The notes beneath the pieces were generated by a model. That model did no database searches. It saw only the letters and a program-made list of their open reading frames with translations, and had not been told where the DNA came from. A stretch of DNA of 64,000 nucleotides from Spongilla lacustris (lineage: Eukaryota > Porifera > Demospongiae > Spongillida > Spongillidae): the NCBI GenBank assembly GCA_949361645.1, contig OX442416.1, positions 21,160,500 to 21,224,499 on the forward strand, read 5' to 3'. The translations under genes and the position numbers were made by a program. Below, piece after piece: positions 41,632 through 53,259 of this stretch (position 1 is the stretch's first letter; each line of letters begins with the position of its first letter).

Positions 41632-43709
41632 AGTCATTTCGAGAAAAGATCTCATCAATTTTGGATAATTACAAAGATATAAATTTTAAGCAATTAAGAA
41701 TTATCAAATTGATCTTCTACGGAACTCCAAGAACAGGGAAAACCACACTTCGTAAACAACTTCTTGGGGAACCTGTTCAGAAGTCTACCTGTCAACCTAG
41801 TACAGAAATTGTAAAAATATGTGACCCTGTTTTTGTTGAGAGAATAGTCATGACTAATAAAGAAAACAATGAATGGAGATGGACAGTTCAAAAATTAGAT
41901 GACATAGCAAAAACACTGCTACAATGCTTAAACAATGAACAAAATGTATCACATTTAGAAAACAAAATCGTTACTTGTGAAGAAAAACCAAATGTGAGTG
42001 CAGCACCAAGTACCACACCTGCACCTCACACTACTATGAATCATCAGCATGCACAGATTGAACAGATGGCTATAACATCGGATTTGCTTAAGCCACCATC
42101 ACAGATTACAACAGAGGTGGAAGAAGATACTGCTCCCATGACTGTACCAGATGAAGTAAACAACTCGAGTACAGATGTAGACATAAAGCAACTTTTTTTT
42201 CAAGCCATTAAAACTGGGCAATGGGCAGAGGTAGTGGGTGAAGCAATGCTTCTACAAGTTATTGATGGAGGTGGACAGCCCAGCTTCCAAGAAATATTTC
42301 CTCTTCTAATAAGTGGTCCGTCAGTAACACTTCTCATGTTCAAACTGACAGATGATCTGAGAAAGTCTTATGCAGTTCAATACCAGCCAAACATTGGAGC
42401 AGAACACACATGGCAAGATACATATGTGGTCAGAGATTTCATTTTTCATGCCATCTCTAGTACAGTTTCGTTTAGAGATAATACAAATAATCGATCTGGC
42501 TGTAAAATATTGCTAGTTGGTACTCATAAGGATGAACTGAAAGGCTCTGAGGAACAAAGGAAAGCTAAAATTATGGAGATAAATAGATCACTGCATGGCT
42601 GGCTGCGTGAGTTAAAAACATTTAAATGTATACAAGTTAAGAATGTTGAAAACTTCGTCGTTGGTATTGATAATTTCAAACAACAAGATATATTGGAAGT
42701 AAAGAAACAAGTTGAAGAATTAGTAAAGCAAACACCTCCTAAAGATATCCCGGCTCCCTGGCTGGTATTTGACTTTGTACTCCACACATATGCCAAGTCA
42801 CAACAGTTACGTAAAGTTGGAAAAATAAAATGTGAAGAAATATCTCAACAATGTGGTGTAAAAGATGAGGAGTTTGAGGTGGTCCTACATTATCTGCACT
42901 ATGAGGCAGGCACATTGCTATACTATCCTGATATCCCACAGCTAAATAATTGTGTTATTACTGACTTCCAGTTGATATTTGATTCCATCTCAAAAATAAT
43001 TGTTGGCTATTTTGATGACAACTCTGAGCGTGGCCCTCATCTTAGTGACAAGTATTCTCTACATGAGAAAGGACAGCTGAACACTTCAATATTGAAAGAT
43101 GTTGAAGGATGTCTGGAAAAGAATGAGCTTCTTGCTCTAATGCAGCATCGTCATATTATATCTAAAATGGATGGAGACACGTTCTTTATGCCTTCTGTGC
43201 TGCCAAAAGCAGAACCATCTTACAGCAAATCCAGTGATTCAAGTTCCTTTCTTGTGATGTTTGAGCATGGCTGTTGTCCTATTGGACTATTCTGTGCAGT
43301 AACCACCAGACTTATCGTTACATATAACTGGAGACTCCAGAAGAATGCTCCCCAGTTCAGGAATAAAATAAGCTTCTATTTGTCTAAAAAAGTGTATTGC
43401 ATTATATTTACAGCTTTTTTTGCTCATTATGAAATATCTTTGGTGGGTACAAAAGATAAATCGAGCAATAAACAAATTTTCAAAGCAGTTGATGAAGCAT
43501 TCAGAACAGTTTGCAAAGATATGAATTATCCATCTCCATCATATGGGTTCTATTGTCCCAAGGACTGCACGTATGGAGGTGTTACTCATGTACAGAATGA
43601 ACATCCAGCGAAGTGCACAACATTTAATAAGGAGGTTAAGGAGATGATATGTTACTATAGTGATGAACCAAGTAATCTGACTAAGGAACATAAGTCATGG
43701 CTTCATCAG
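41632..43709 (+). CDS. 2A-Roc-COR-Death gene, exon 3: first Roc-COR module
   Basis: Large exon with acceptor CTCCTTAG and donor GTAAAA; it enters in phase 1 and leaves in phase 0. Within the model protein it covers residues 115-807. Roc GTPase motifs: P-loop GTPRTGKTT (145-153), DGGGQ switch II (326-330), VGTHKD G4 motif (THKD 412-415), the Thr-His form usual in Roc domains. The COR-like part follows (PAPWLVFDFVLHTY, then FEVVLHYLHYEAGTLLYYPD, VITDFQLIFDSISKII), with a C-terminal part ending in FFMPSVLPKAEP and a beta-rich tail. The insert between P-loop and switch II is long and Thr/Pro-rich (about 80 residues). An uninterrupted frame of nearly 700 codons and conserved motifs argue that it is functional. 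No plain ATG near the 5' end is needed because it is an internal exon. Confidence 0.88.
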
Positions 43710-43833
43710 GTAAAATTGTAACATAAGATTAGTAGCATCCAATTAGTGTACACAAACGTTTTCTTCAAAGATTGCATAAAACCTTTTATACTGACATAAT
43801 CATAACCTGACACAATGGCTTATCTCAATTCAG

Positions 43834-43858
43834 GTGCAACCACAAGAACAGATAAATG
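43834..43858 (+). CDS. 2A-Roc-COR-Death gene, exon 4: 25 nt micro-exon
   Basis: TCAATTCAG acceptor and GTAGGA donor enclose 25 nt coding VQPQEQIN plus one base. It turns the phase-0 end of exon 3 into phase 1, so the Roc-COR cassette (41632-43858) is symmetric. The preceding module 2 also ends in AAT G before its donor (51765), which supports homology of the junction. Confidence 0.55.
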
Positions 43859-43869
43859 GTAGGAATAAA

Positions 43870-44850
43870 TTACTAATGTACATTTGAAAATGATACTCAG
43901 CTGTATTTCTGTTACTTTTTGTTTTTTGCAAGCTTGCTTCATGTAATGAAGTGACGTATAGCTAAGGTCCTTTGTTCACACTGCCTCTTTCCTCAAGTCC
44001 TTGGCTTTGAGGATAGCACACCATTGACACCAGGTCACTTCTTATAATTCTGAAAATGAAAGTGGTTGTAAATTCTTGACCACGGTCAGATTGCTATACT
44101 TTGTGTAAACCAAAACATGCAAACACTTTTGTTGCATGGTGATATGAATTTAGACCATGTATGGACCATCAAAATTGTGAACCTTGTAAATAACTGCACT
44201 CACAACTTTGTTTTGCAGTGCAGATTAAAAGATAATACTCACCCTTCCTCTACTCATAAATCATGATGCTATGATGGGTTTTAGTGACACTTGATTGGCT
44301 AAAGTGTTTGCTCAACGACCCTTTGCTCTTTGAAACAACTTCACATGCACCCTGATTTCTTTACTTAATACGCCCACCAAGAACCTAAAAAAAAAGTGTC
44401 CCTTTTAGTATTAAGCAACCCCCTTAATAATGCCTATCAGTTGATCGATTTACAATGTAGCTGTACATAACTGCTAGGAGACCCCAATCAAGTTATTTTT
44501 CTGTATGCAGAACGGCTTTGGGGTATTAGATGATACATGTCTTGCCTTTATTATAAAGCATCAGTCTTTTAATTAAATTCAGGTTTTAAAAAATATTAAG
44601 GACAACCTCACGATTGCACAAAAAAACATGGATCTAGGGTTTGCACAGGATAATCCGCTGCATACTTTCCATGTTACAAGTATGTAAACAACAAAGATAA
44701 TTGGTTCTTCAACCATTATTCTGGTGGCAGTATTATTAGCTATATTATAATAATATATATAATATTATAATTATTATATAATTTATGTACAATTTGTTTA
44801 GAATATTGATATCAAATATAAATGGCGTTGTTGATATAGTTGATCGAAGA
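43870..44850. other. Intron sequence, no gene
   Basis: AT-rich. A TA-rich stretch is at 44735-44785. I see no coding content. Confidence 0.5.
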
Positions 44851-44854
44851 ATAC

Positions 44855-44920
44855 TAGTTGGGCGTAGCCCGACTTTCGCGTACTTCCGCCAATACGCGAA
44901 GGTCGGGCTACGCCCAACTA
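44855..44920. mobile_element. MITE, TAGTTGGGCG family, short copy 1
   Basis: TAGTTGGGCGTAGCCCGACT and its near-perfect complement, about 66 bp in all. The flanks GAAGAATAC and GATGAATAC are a 9 bp target duplication with one mismatch. The element lies right before the ATG of the reverse-transcriptase element fragment. Confidence 0.85.
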
Positions 44921-44921
44921 G

Positions 44922-45183
44922 ATGAATACTAAACCGAGCAGGAAACGAGATCCTCCTTATTGCCGGTGCAATGGTTCCCATGCCCTGTGCAAATCGTGCT
45001 CGTGCGCTAGAGTGGGACGGCCTTGCAAGGACTGCTACCCAGCGAAGCATCGTAGATGCATGCCTTAATAATACCAACGCGCTACTTACTAGTACTGTCA
45101 GTACCGACCTTTCGTCTAGCATTTTAAATACCTCAACGTCCACAATAGCTACTACCCCGACCGCTCAGCAAAGCGCTAACTGA
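44922..45183 (+). pseudogene. Cys-rich N-terminal fragment of a reverse-transcriptase element
   Basis: ATG at 44922 reads SRKRDPPYCRCNGSHALCKS, then CSCARVGRPCKDCYPAKH. This C-x-C / C-x2-C-x-C cluster is of the type found at the N-terminus of some animal reverse-transcriptase elements. A one-base shift near 45060 is needed to continue into the Ser/Thr-rich NNTNALLTSTVSTDLSSS tail. It is probably the 5' part of the element whose RT lies at 46.7-48.6 kb. Assignment from memory of similar proteins. Confidence 0.45.
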
Positions 45184-45851
45184 TCGGTGGACAATGGCCT
45201 TATTAGAAAGGAACATACTATTGTCTGTCTCATGCAGAGTTGTATACTGCTACTTTAGAGCTTTGTAACGTTTTAGTGGAAAGAGATGATCTCATGCCAA
45301 TTTAAAGTCATATAAAACCATCATTTGCCACTAAATAGCACTTTATAAATGATCCAAGAAATGCTAGATACAAGAGATATAAATTGCCTTCTGATAGATA
45401 TTGAATTTTACGAATTTGAGCTTAAATATTACAAACACACATAACTCCTGATTCCTTTATCTCTAAAGCTTCAAAATTGAAATCCATGTTCAAAAGTCAT
45501 TTTTTTACTCACACATTCTTTTCGTTTCAGTTTCAATAATATACTGCTTATTTTTAGCTTTCAGAACACAAAGTAGTCATTTTGCGGTACTACCCGTTTT
45601 GGGGGGATGGGCAAAGTTTATTTGTATATATCAGTCCAATTATCATTCTATGTCACAAGCCACAATATTATCTTGAATTAAGAGTTGTTACTTAGTTTGA
45701 ACATGTATAGTTTTTGGCATCTTCTGCATTTACATTTTCATCAAATGTAGATCTCCAAACTCTCTTAGTCATTGAGACAGACAATAGTAAGAAATTTCTT
45801 CTCTACTGTCATCAACATGAGCCCCTCTAGCCTTTCTTGCGCCATGGTAGA

Positions 45852-46320
45852 TCAGAGACGTCTTTTTTTATAATTAACTCTCTTTATATACATGTATAGT
45901 GCCGAAAAGCTGCGTACTGCAACTGCTATCGAATACTGCTTGCACAATTCAGAAAAAGCATCCAGAACGTGGTACTGGTGTGTATATTTCTCTATACGCA
46001 TGTCATCAGTGACAGCTTGCTCAGTCTCTTCTTTGTCATGTTCATGCAGATCACCATGTTCTGATTCCTCGTTAAAAACTATAAAACTTATTAAAAACTT
46101 GTGCAAAATTTAATAACCTCTCTGCGCACACCGACCTAAATGCATCCAAGTCATAACCAAACCTACGCATAAAATTGCTATCTTCCATCCAACACTTCTT
46201 ACAACTGAAAATGTATTCCGATCCGACCGCAGTATGCGTTAATGTCTTTTTAAAATGATTGACAAAGAGCAATATACCGTAAAGTACCGCGAATAAGCTT
46301 CCCCCCTTCGCACCCACCAA
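45852..46320 (-). other. Minus-strand ORF pair, unknown
   Basis: Two overlapping minus-strand frames (46320-46072 with FSCKKCWMEDSNFMRRFGYD, and 46106-45852 with EESEHGDLHEHDKEETEQAV) could form one protein with a single shift near 46085. They are non-repetitive and charged. Not recognised; possibly a remnant of another element inserted in the reverse-transcriptase element. Confidence 0.3.
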
Positions 46321-46423
46321 AAAAAAAAGCTTCGTCCTTAAATGAGCATATCTTCATAATCATGAACGCAGCTGTGTACTGTTCTTAAAAATCCTGTTCT
46401 TTCCTGAACAGGTACGCGGAAGC

Positions 46424-46486
46424 TAGTTGGGCGTAGCCCGACCTTCGCGTATCGCCAAAACGCGAAGGTCGGGATACGCCCAACTA
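46424..46486. mobile_element. MITE, TAGTTGGGCG family, short copy 2
   Basis: TAGTTGGGCGTAGCCCGACC ... complement, 63 bp, flanked by a perfect 9 bp duplication CGCGGAAGC (46415-46423 and 46487-46495). The 9 bp duplication and long inverted ends suggest a Mutator-like origin. Confidence 0.9.
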
Positions 46487-46679
46487 CGCGGAAGCGTTAA
46501 TGATTACGAAGATGCGCTCGTTTAAACATGAGATTTTTTTTTGGTGGGAACGGAGGGGGCCCGGTAATCTCTATATTCTAATTACACATGATACGGTCCA
46601 ATTGAAATAGTATACTTTATTCCATGTTTGTTCTAACAAGTGATTAATTTTTTTTTTTAATTGCCTAGGTATGACTCAC

Positions 46680-48620
46680 GTATCGGAGAAATAAATTGTT
46701 ACAACCTTTTAAGGCGCCCCTTGTGCTCGGTGGCGCCCCCATTTTTAAGCCCCACAGGGGGGGGGGGGGGGGGGCCATTGCCCCCCTGGCCACCACGCCA
46801 CTGCCGCAACAGTGGTTGGCTGAAAATCGTCTCAGCATTTGTCCTTCGTGCAACAAACTAGTTGCCATATCCTGGTTATCTCACCATAAGCGGTCGTATT
46901 TAACATCTGTCAATCATGAAGTAACATCTTCGTCCACTCTATCCCAAGCAAGCATCAATCTTCCTACTAGTATTATACACCAAGAGACCTATCCCTCAAT
47001 TGAGGAAGTCCTATCGTGTCGCTGCCCCACTTTGAAGTACATCCCTCATCAACACTTAGGGACCGTACTAGCTGACGTTCTAAAGAAAGTGATCTTTGAA
47101 ATTCTATCGTAGCCTGGACCAGATTACTTATGTTGCCCAAATGTGTGTTGCCATCTTTGAGGAGGAAGGCCGGGAAAGGGAAAGCATACGATTCCAATAG
47201 AATCTTTATGCCAAGATTGGAAGGATGGCAAGGAGTTGCTTTTTTGGGGCCAAAGCGGTGAGCAGAGCTAAGATAACCTGCATTCAGATCCTGAGAAGAA
47301 TTAAGAAGCTGGCATCAGCAATTGTATGTGCACAGGACTGAAGGGCTTTTCTCAAAGGTTTGTCGCATCTTAACATCCCATGGCATTGCGCCAAACAATG
47401 AATCTATAGTAATATGTTTGAATTAGTGTAGTCCAAACATCCATATGTCATCCCTCCCACCATTCCCAGTGTACCTACCCATTGTTCCAGCTATTCAACT
47501 TCCACCAACTTTCAATATTGGTTCAACTCTACGAACTTTTCCTAAAGGTACAGCATGTGGTCCATCAGGCTTGAGAGTCCAACACTTACTTGATGCATTA
47601 GATTCAAGACCACCAATCTCAATGGACACATTGGAGAGTTTACTGCATCAGGTAGTTAATATTCTGCTTGCTGGCAACACCCCTACCACCCTCTCACCAT
47701 ATCTTGCTGGTGGAAATCTGACATCTCTATTGAAACCCAAAGGCACTGGATGAGATGTTCGACCAATTGCTGTGGGAGAAATCTTGAGACACCTTGTGGG
47801 TAAATGTGCTTGCATTTTGACTATGGATAAGGCCACCCAATTCTTTAATCCTTTTCAGTATGGAGTAGCTTGTCCAGCTGGCACCGAAAAAATTGTACAT
47901 AAGCTTGGGCAAGTTATTGAGGACAACTGGAATAATGGAGATTTTGCCATCTTAAAAGTGGATATGCGCAATGCTTGGTGTTTCGGGAAGCTGTCCTCCA
48001 CCAGTGTGCCATCCACTTCCCTGAGCTTCTTCTGTAGGGTTTCACAGTTAAGGGGTAGGAGCGACAATAGAAGAAAAGCATCTTTTCTTTTGGACTCGAT
48101 GTATTGAGCACAATACTCAGCACTCCCAATGGGGGCACCTAGCAATTCAAATCTAAATTCAAATTGAGGACAGGCTGAGCATGGAATGTCAGAAGGGAGA
48201 TATTGGGGACTGAACAATTGACATTTAGATAAATTGATGTGGAGACCATATGTGTCACTGTTGGCTTGTGAGATACCTAGAGCTCTGGATAGTACATCTC
48301 TTGGTCCTGCCAGAGCCCATCATCCAGATACCAGCAGTTCAGCAGCATTTCTTTGCACTGGGGTTCAGCAGAGATTTTGAGAATGATGCAGTGCAGAATA
48401 AGGGTAAAAAGAAGAGGGCCCAAAGGGTCTCCTTGTTGGACACCTGATGCTGATATTAACTGACCCATTGGATGCCACAACTCTTGGTGCTGTGAATAGC
48501 ACCAAGTCACTTCAAGTTGCTGTCACCATTTTTAGGTCATGTGCTAGTTTCTGTAAGGTGGCCCACCTAACATGGTCAACACCTCCCTTCACCAATGTCA
48601 GAGGCAGTGTTTAGCCTGGC
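46680..48620 (+). pseudogene. Broken reverse-transcriptase element
   Basis: Pieces in + strand order: AENRLSICPSCNKLVAISWL (zinc-binding CxxC) and EVLSCRCPTLKYIPHQHLGT up to a stop at 47112. Then, with shifts, LPKCVLPSL near 47130, and KGTACGPSGLRVQHLLDALD at 47547. Next are DVRPIAVGEILRHLVGKCAC, QYGVACPAGTEKIVHKLGQV and ILKVDMRNAW (first catalytic Asp region), then FREAVLHQCAIHFPELL near 48035. The central RT part is inverted (separate entry, 48036-48510). Then VAVTIFRSCASFCKVAHLTW resumes on + at about 48514. It has several stops and frameshifts and is not functional. It lies in the intron between the two Roc-COR modules. Confidence 0.85.
48036..48510 (-). pseudogene. Inverted RT core of the same element
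   Basis: On the minus strand from 48510 the frame reads VTWCYSQHQELWHPMGQLIS, then ASGVQQGDPLGPLLF (RT motif with QG) and CWYLDDG (the YxDD catalytic box), and after one shift HINLSKCQLFSPQYLPSD to NCETLQ. Its start and end exactly fill the gap between FREAVLHQCAIHFPELL (ending 48035, + strand) and VAVTIFRSCASFC (from about 48514, + strand), so this is a simple inversion of about 475 bp. Confidence 0.85.
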
Positions 48621-48624
48621 TAGG

Positions 48625-49440
48625 GAGCTCCCACCTTCTAACTACTTATTTTTGTGTTGGGTGTCATATATACATCAGTAAACAATAAAAAAAAACCTTT
48701 AATGTTTTACGAAATACACAGCAATGAATTCCATTTTTCATAATATATTGCACACTTGCCCAAATAAGGAAACTCTATTTGCTGAGTCATGCTAATAGTA
48801 TAATAGCCAGCTGTTGTAAGACAGTTTACTTAACACCACTTATAATGTACATGTATGTACACAATACTGAATAATGATGAGACAAAAATGGGCCCTCACG
48901 TAGCAACTTGCATGGTCAGTAGTTCTCATGGGTGATCAATACGCAAACGAGTACTGACAATATGTTGCCCCTTCACTTGTGTAAAAAAAAATTCTGTATT
49001 TCAACGTGGAAGACACCTCTATATTGCAAAAGGTGCTTTGAATTTAACCTTTACCCACACCCCAAAATAATCGGTTCTACTAATCATAGCCTTCAATATG
49101 ATGCCATAAACACCTCTGTCATGGTTCTACTGATTATAGCCATCAATGTGATGCCATGTATTGCGGCCATGATATGATTGCAAAGTTGCAAAATTAATTA
49201 TTCAGTGGCATGTATTTAACTTTATTGACAAACAAATGGTACAAGTCACTTTCATATCAAGACCAACGTGTGTGAGAAGTTGGTGCAAAATTGGAAGATG
49301 TGAGTCACAACTCTGGCTCACAATACATGTAGTGAATTGAACCAAATAATAGCAGACTGTTTTTTTATTGATACACCACCATGATGTATAAAGTATCCAT
49401 TACAAATTTTATCCTCTTTGGTGACTCAAAATAGATCACA
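48625..49440. other. Intron sequence, no gene
   Basis: Contains an internal repeat of AATCGGTTCTACT / ATGGTTCTACTGATTATAGCC (49068-49145). Nothing coding is seen. Confidence 0.5.
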
Positions 49441-49497
49441 TCCTTCAAATGCATTTAGATTTTGCTATATCCATACTTTGTTCTTTTCTCATATCAG

Positions 49498-50097
49498 AGA
49501 TGCCTGAGATGGAGACCAAAAAGCTGTATGATGAAGCAATTGAAAAGGGATATGTTGAATACTGTACCATCACGTGTCTAATCCATGGATCGGCTGGGGT
49601 GGGAAAAACCCACGTCAAACAACTCCTACTCAACAAATCACCTCCAATTCAGAGGACTAGCACAGGGCTTGCTGAAAATGCTGTTCGTGCAGTTACTGTC
49701 TCTGCAGTGGGTGTGTCCAACAAAGATGAGGACGAGTGGCGCATTCTTGATGGTGACGATGATCTTATGCGTGCGATAAGCAAGATGATCAGTGGATATG
49801 TGGAGCCCATCCCTAAGCCTGATCACCATAGCAAGCAACCAAGTATGCAAATGAGTAGTCCAGTATCTGGTGGAAGGAGTGCTGGGTTATCTAGTGATGT
49901 GTCTATTAGTAAAACTGTAACTAGTTTGCCAACTAAGAAAGCGCCTGACAAAGATGAAGTCCAACCTAGCATCAACATTATCACTGATGGTGAGCTAGGT
50001 CAATCACCTAGTGAGCTCGATCAAACAGATGCAGACATTACTGAAAGCCATATGTCTGTGGAAGAAAGAATTATCGGTCTTATTAAAAAGCATTCAG
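49498..50097 (+). CDS. 2A-Roc-COR-Death gene, exon 5: second Roc, P-loop half
   Basis: Acceptor CATATCAG and donor GTAAGA; phase 1 in and out. Model residues 816-1015. It reads MPEMETKKLYDEAIEKGYVE and the P-loop GSAGVGKTH (846-854), then EDEWRILDGDDDLMRAISKM and a Ser/Pro/Asp-rich linker. If module 1 is skipped, the exon could be spliced directly to the 2A exon, since both leave a G before AG. If module 2 is used as an independent gene, ATG at 49500 would be its start. Confidence 0.85.
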
Positions 50098-50244
50098 GTA
50101 AGATATGTAACACATGTATATTTTAAATGTGCTTTTTTAGGGCTTCTACAAACCTACTCATGTAATATATGACTGCTGATCATTGTACTATTTTAGTTCC
50201 TTTATCACTATAGTTAGGTTTATATTTATTGCATACATGTTTAG

Positions 50245-51765
50245 GTGACAAAGAGCACCTCAAGATGAAGTGGATCCAGCTAATAGACAGTGGGGGGCAG
50301 CCACAGTTCCACCACCTCCTCCCACTCTTTGTCCATAACCTCTCTGTAGTGATGTTTGTACTCAAGCTGTCAGAGGTGCTTGACCATAACCCTCAAGTAT
50401 TGTACTTTGAAAATGATGAGGTTTTGGGAAAGGCGTATCGATCACCATTTTCACACAAAGAGGTATTTGAGCGATGCTTGAAGGCTGTACATTCCAGTAC
50501 AACACGACCAGATGTTATTGTGGTAGGTACTCATAAAGACCTCAAACAGCTCTGCAATGAAAGTATGGAAGTCAAGAATGAAAGCATTCTAACTTGCCTT
50601 AATACAAATAACATCCTGCCAAATTACACAGGTCAAACAATGAAGGAGGTAATCTTTGCTGTCAACTCCAAAGCACCTCAAGCAGAAGACAGAGATCATG
50701 CAAAATATTTGCGTCAGAAAATATCCAAACTGACTTCAGAAGTAAAAAAAATGCCCATTGCTTGGTTTTGTTTAGAATTATCACTGCGTGTCCTTACTAA
50801 AAAAAAAAGGAGAGAAGTGTTGAGTTTGTCTGAGTGCAAACAAACAGCAGGATGCTTCCAAATAAATAATAATATATTTCATGCAGCTCTCAAGTATTTT
50901 GTGGACTGTAATATCCTTCTCTATTACCGTGAAGTCCTTCCAAATATAGTGTTCTGTAACCCTCAAGTTCTCCTTAGCATCATAACTGAACTGGTACAGT
51001 ATTGCTATAGATTACGGGAAAGTCCTGATCCAAACAAACCAATCAGTGGGGAATGGCAATGTTTCAAAGATTATGCATACATCACTGAGAAACAATTAGA
51101 TTCTTTTCCTGGGCACTATCACAAAGATGTTTTCTCATCTTCTGACCTTCTCGAGCTGTTCAAAAGTCACTCAATAGTGGCTCCCATGGGCAATGGAGAA
51201 TATTTGATGCCTGCCCTTCTCCCTGCACTTCCCCATGGCAACATGTCATCAGTACAGCTGTCAGGTGATCCTCTCCTAATAAGGTTTAAGAAAGGTTATT
51301 TCCCCAGTGGTGTTTTCTGCTCCCTAGTGGCTCACCTACTCAATGATGCAAGTTTCAAATTAAGTTTATGTATAAAAGACAACAAACCAAAGTGCCTCTA
51401 TTCCAATTCCATTACTTTCTCATGCGACAATTACCCTGCAACATGTACAATTTTTGATGACAATTCATACTTTGCTATTTACATTCATTCAGAATTGAAT
51501 TGTAAACCACACTCTCCAATACGGACACGTGTCCACAGAGGGATCATTAGTGCTTTTGAACGGCTTGGATACCAATGTAAACAGGAGGACATTATGGACG
51601 CTGTGTACTGCAATCATGATAAATGCAAAGGAGAAGAGAAGCATCTAGCTTACATCAGTGCAACAAAGACTGACTCCTGGACCACATGCAGTCATGATGG
51701 AGACCGAAAAAAGCGACTTCTGGAGTCTCAGAAGTTGTGGTTCTCAGCAGAACATTCCACCAATG
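50245..51765 (+). CDS. 2A-Roc-COR-Death gene, exon 6: second Roc switch/G4 and COR
   Basis: Acceptor TGTTTAG and donor GTATGC; phase 1 in and out; model residues 1017-1522. It reads KWIQLIDSGGQPQFHHLLPL (DSGGQ 1030-1034), VIVVGTHKDL (THKD 1111-1114), then a COR-like part (PIAWFCLELSLRVLTKKKRR, ALKYFVDCNILLYYREVLPN, NPQVLLSIITELV) and YLMPALLPALPHG with a beta-rich C-terminal part. It is parallel to exon 3 throughout but only distantly similar, so the two modules are old duplicates. An intron between P-loop and switch II is present here and absent in module 1. Confidence 0.9.
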
Positions 51766-51789
51766 GTATGCAATGTGTTGCTTAGAAAT

Positions 51790-52480
51790 GTACACAACCA
51801 ATTTCTGCAAAACCTATTGCACGATGTAAAGTCCTACATTTTTGTTACACAATTGGTATAGTACAGTGCTAGACCAGTTTGATTCTTTAATAGAAACTGA
51901 GGTCAGTACATCCTGGTGCATGTTTTTAGAAATTTTTAGTGTACTGTATATCACTTTTACTCTTATATCTTATACCTCATTATCACCGCATGCTTCACTT
52001 CCTTCATTACTTTCATTGCTTTCAACAACCAAACCTCAGCTATGTTTCACTGCTCAATATCTGATTGGTCAAAATATTATTTCTGACTTCCTAATTGGTC
52101 CTCTATAGATGTGCGCTGAAAATGTACACAGCTTCCACTTCATTAGCTTTCACTTTATCAACTGCTGCCTGCATGATAGCTATTACTAAATTATTGTGCA
52201 GATGTGAATAATTTTATGCACTGTGTAGCAGAAAATGTTCAATAGAGAAAGTATTTCAGCAAAGACATGATACAATTAATAACTACTACAATTCCATGAA
52301 GAATACTTTTGCTGTCAGTCCAAAAATCTAGAAATTCACTCTCTGTCAAATGCTATGACACAAACCAAGCTTATCAGTAAATGTCATGTTTGGTGGGAAC
52401 AGCTATAGTCTGGCTATCATATGTCTACATGTACATGTATATGTGAGCGACTTTAATGAGGTGATGAATAGTACTACATG
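51790..52480. other. Intron sequence, no gene
   Basis: AT-rich, with short ORFs only. Confidence 0.5.
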
Positions 52481-52486
52481 CATATA

Positions 52487-52900
52487 TAGTAGTAGTAGTA
52501 GTAGTGATGTACATGTACAGTAGTAGTATGAGGTGGTGTACAGTAGTAGTATAAGGTGATGTACAGTAGTAGTATGAGGTGATGTACAGTAGTAGTATGA
52601 GGTGATGTACAGTAGTAGTATGAGGTGATGTACAGTAGTAGTATGAGGTGGTGTACAGTAGTAGTATGAGGTGATGTACAGTAGTAGTATGAGGTGATGT
52701 ACAGTAGTAGTATGAGGTGATGTACAGTAGTAGTATGAGGTGATGTACAGTAGTAGTGAGGTTATGTATAGTAGTAGTATGAGGTGATGTACAGTAGTAG
52801 TATGAGGTGATGTACAGTAGTAGTATGAGGTGATGTACAGTAGTAGTATGAGGTGATGTACAGTAGTAGTATAAGGTGATGTACAGTAGTAGTATGAGGG
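52487..52900. repeat. 23 bp minisatellite
   Basis: About 18 copies of GTACAGTAGTAGTATGAGGTGAT. It gives a long false minus-strand ORF rich in Tyr, Thr and Leu. Confidence 0.95.
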
Positions 52901-52924
52901 GATGTACATGGCCTGGTTCTCATG

Positions 52925-53255
52925 CATCCAATGATGAGACTTCACTAGTTACAGTACACAGTTGTAGACTAAGAATAAATATCATTATAACTTCTATTAG
53001 TGTCCAGGTTAGGCCTATATATGACATCCAACTGCTTTTGTTTAAACGAGGTAGTAAAAGTTAGATACGTGAGATAAGTGGAGGAGTACTTAAGTCAGTA
53101 TGAGAGAGATAACATCATGGAGAGAGGGTAGAAAATATCTTACTTCAAGTTCACTTGAGATTTGACACCATTCCTACACCATTCCAATTGATTTTTCATC
53201 TGAGGGTCAAGAATGGGATGGGATTTTAAAGTATCATTTTCTCCCCCAGGTAAAT
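52925..53255 (+). repeat. Duplicated intron-exon border, copy 1 (exon lost)
   Basis: Homologous to 55020-55340: shared GTTGTAGACTAA, CATGGAGAGA-TAGAAAATA, AAGTTCACTTGAGATT, GGGTCAAG-ATGG-ATG. In copy 2 the block ends with acceptor CACCCAG followed by the 36 nt exon. In copy 1 acceptor CCCCCAG (53248-53249) is followed immediately by GTAAATG, a donor, with no exon between. Confidence 0.75.
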
Positions 53256-53259
53256 GTAT

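Noticed and set aside
41661..43721. First Roc exon taken as a complete 686-residue gene
   Set aside because: There is no ATG at its 5' end (the frame opens at TTG), an acceptor lies at 41630-41631, and the last codons are intron after GTAAAA.
49449..50126. Second Roc exon taken as a stand-alone 225-residue protein
   Set aside because: The frame end after 50097 is intron read-through; the phase-1 donor GTAAGA joins exactly to the switch II exon at 50245.
52403..52945. 180-codon Tyr/Thr/Leu ORF on the minus strand
   Set aside because: Translation of the 23 bp minisatellite.
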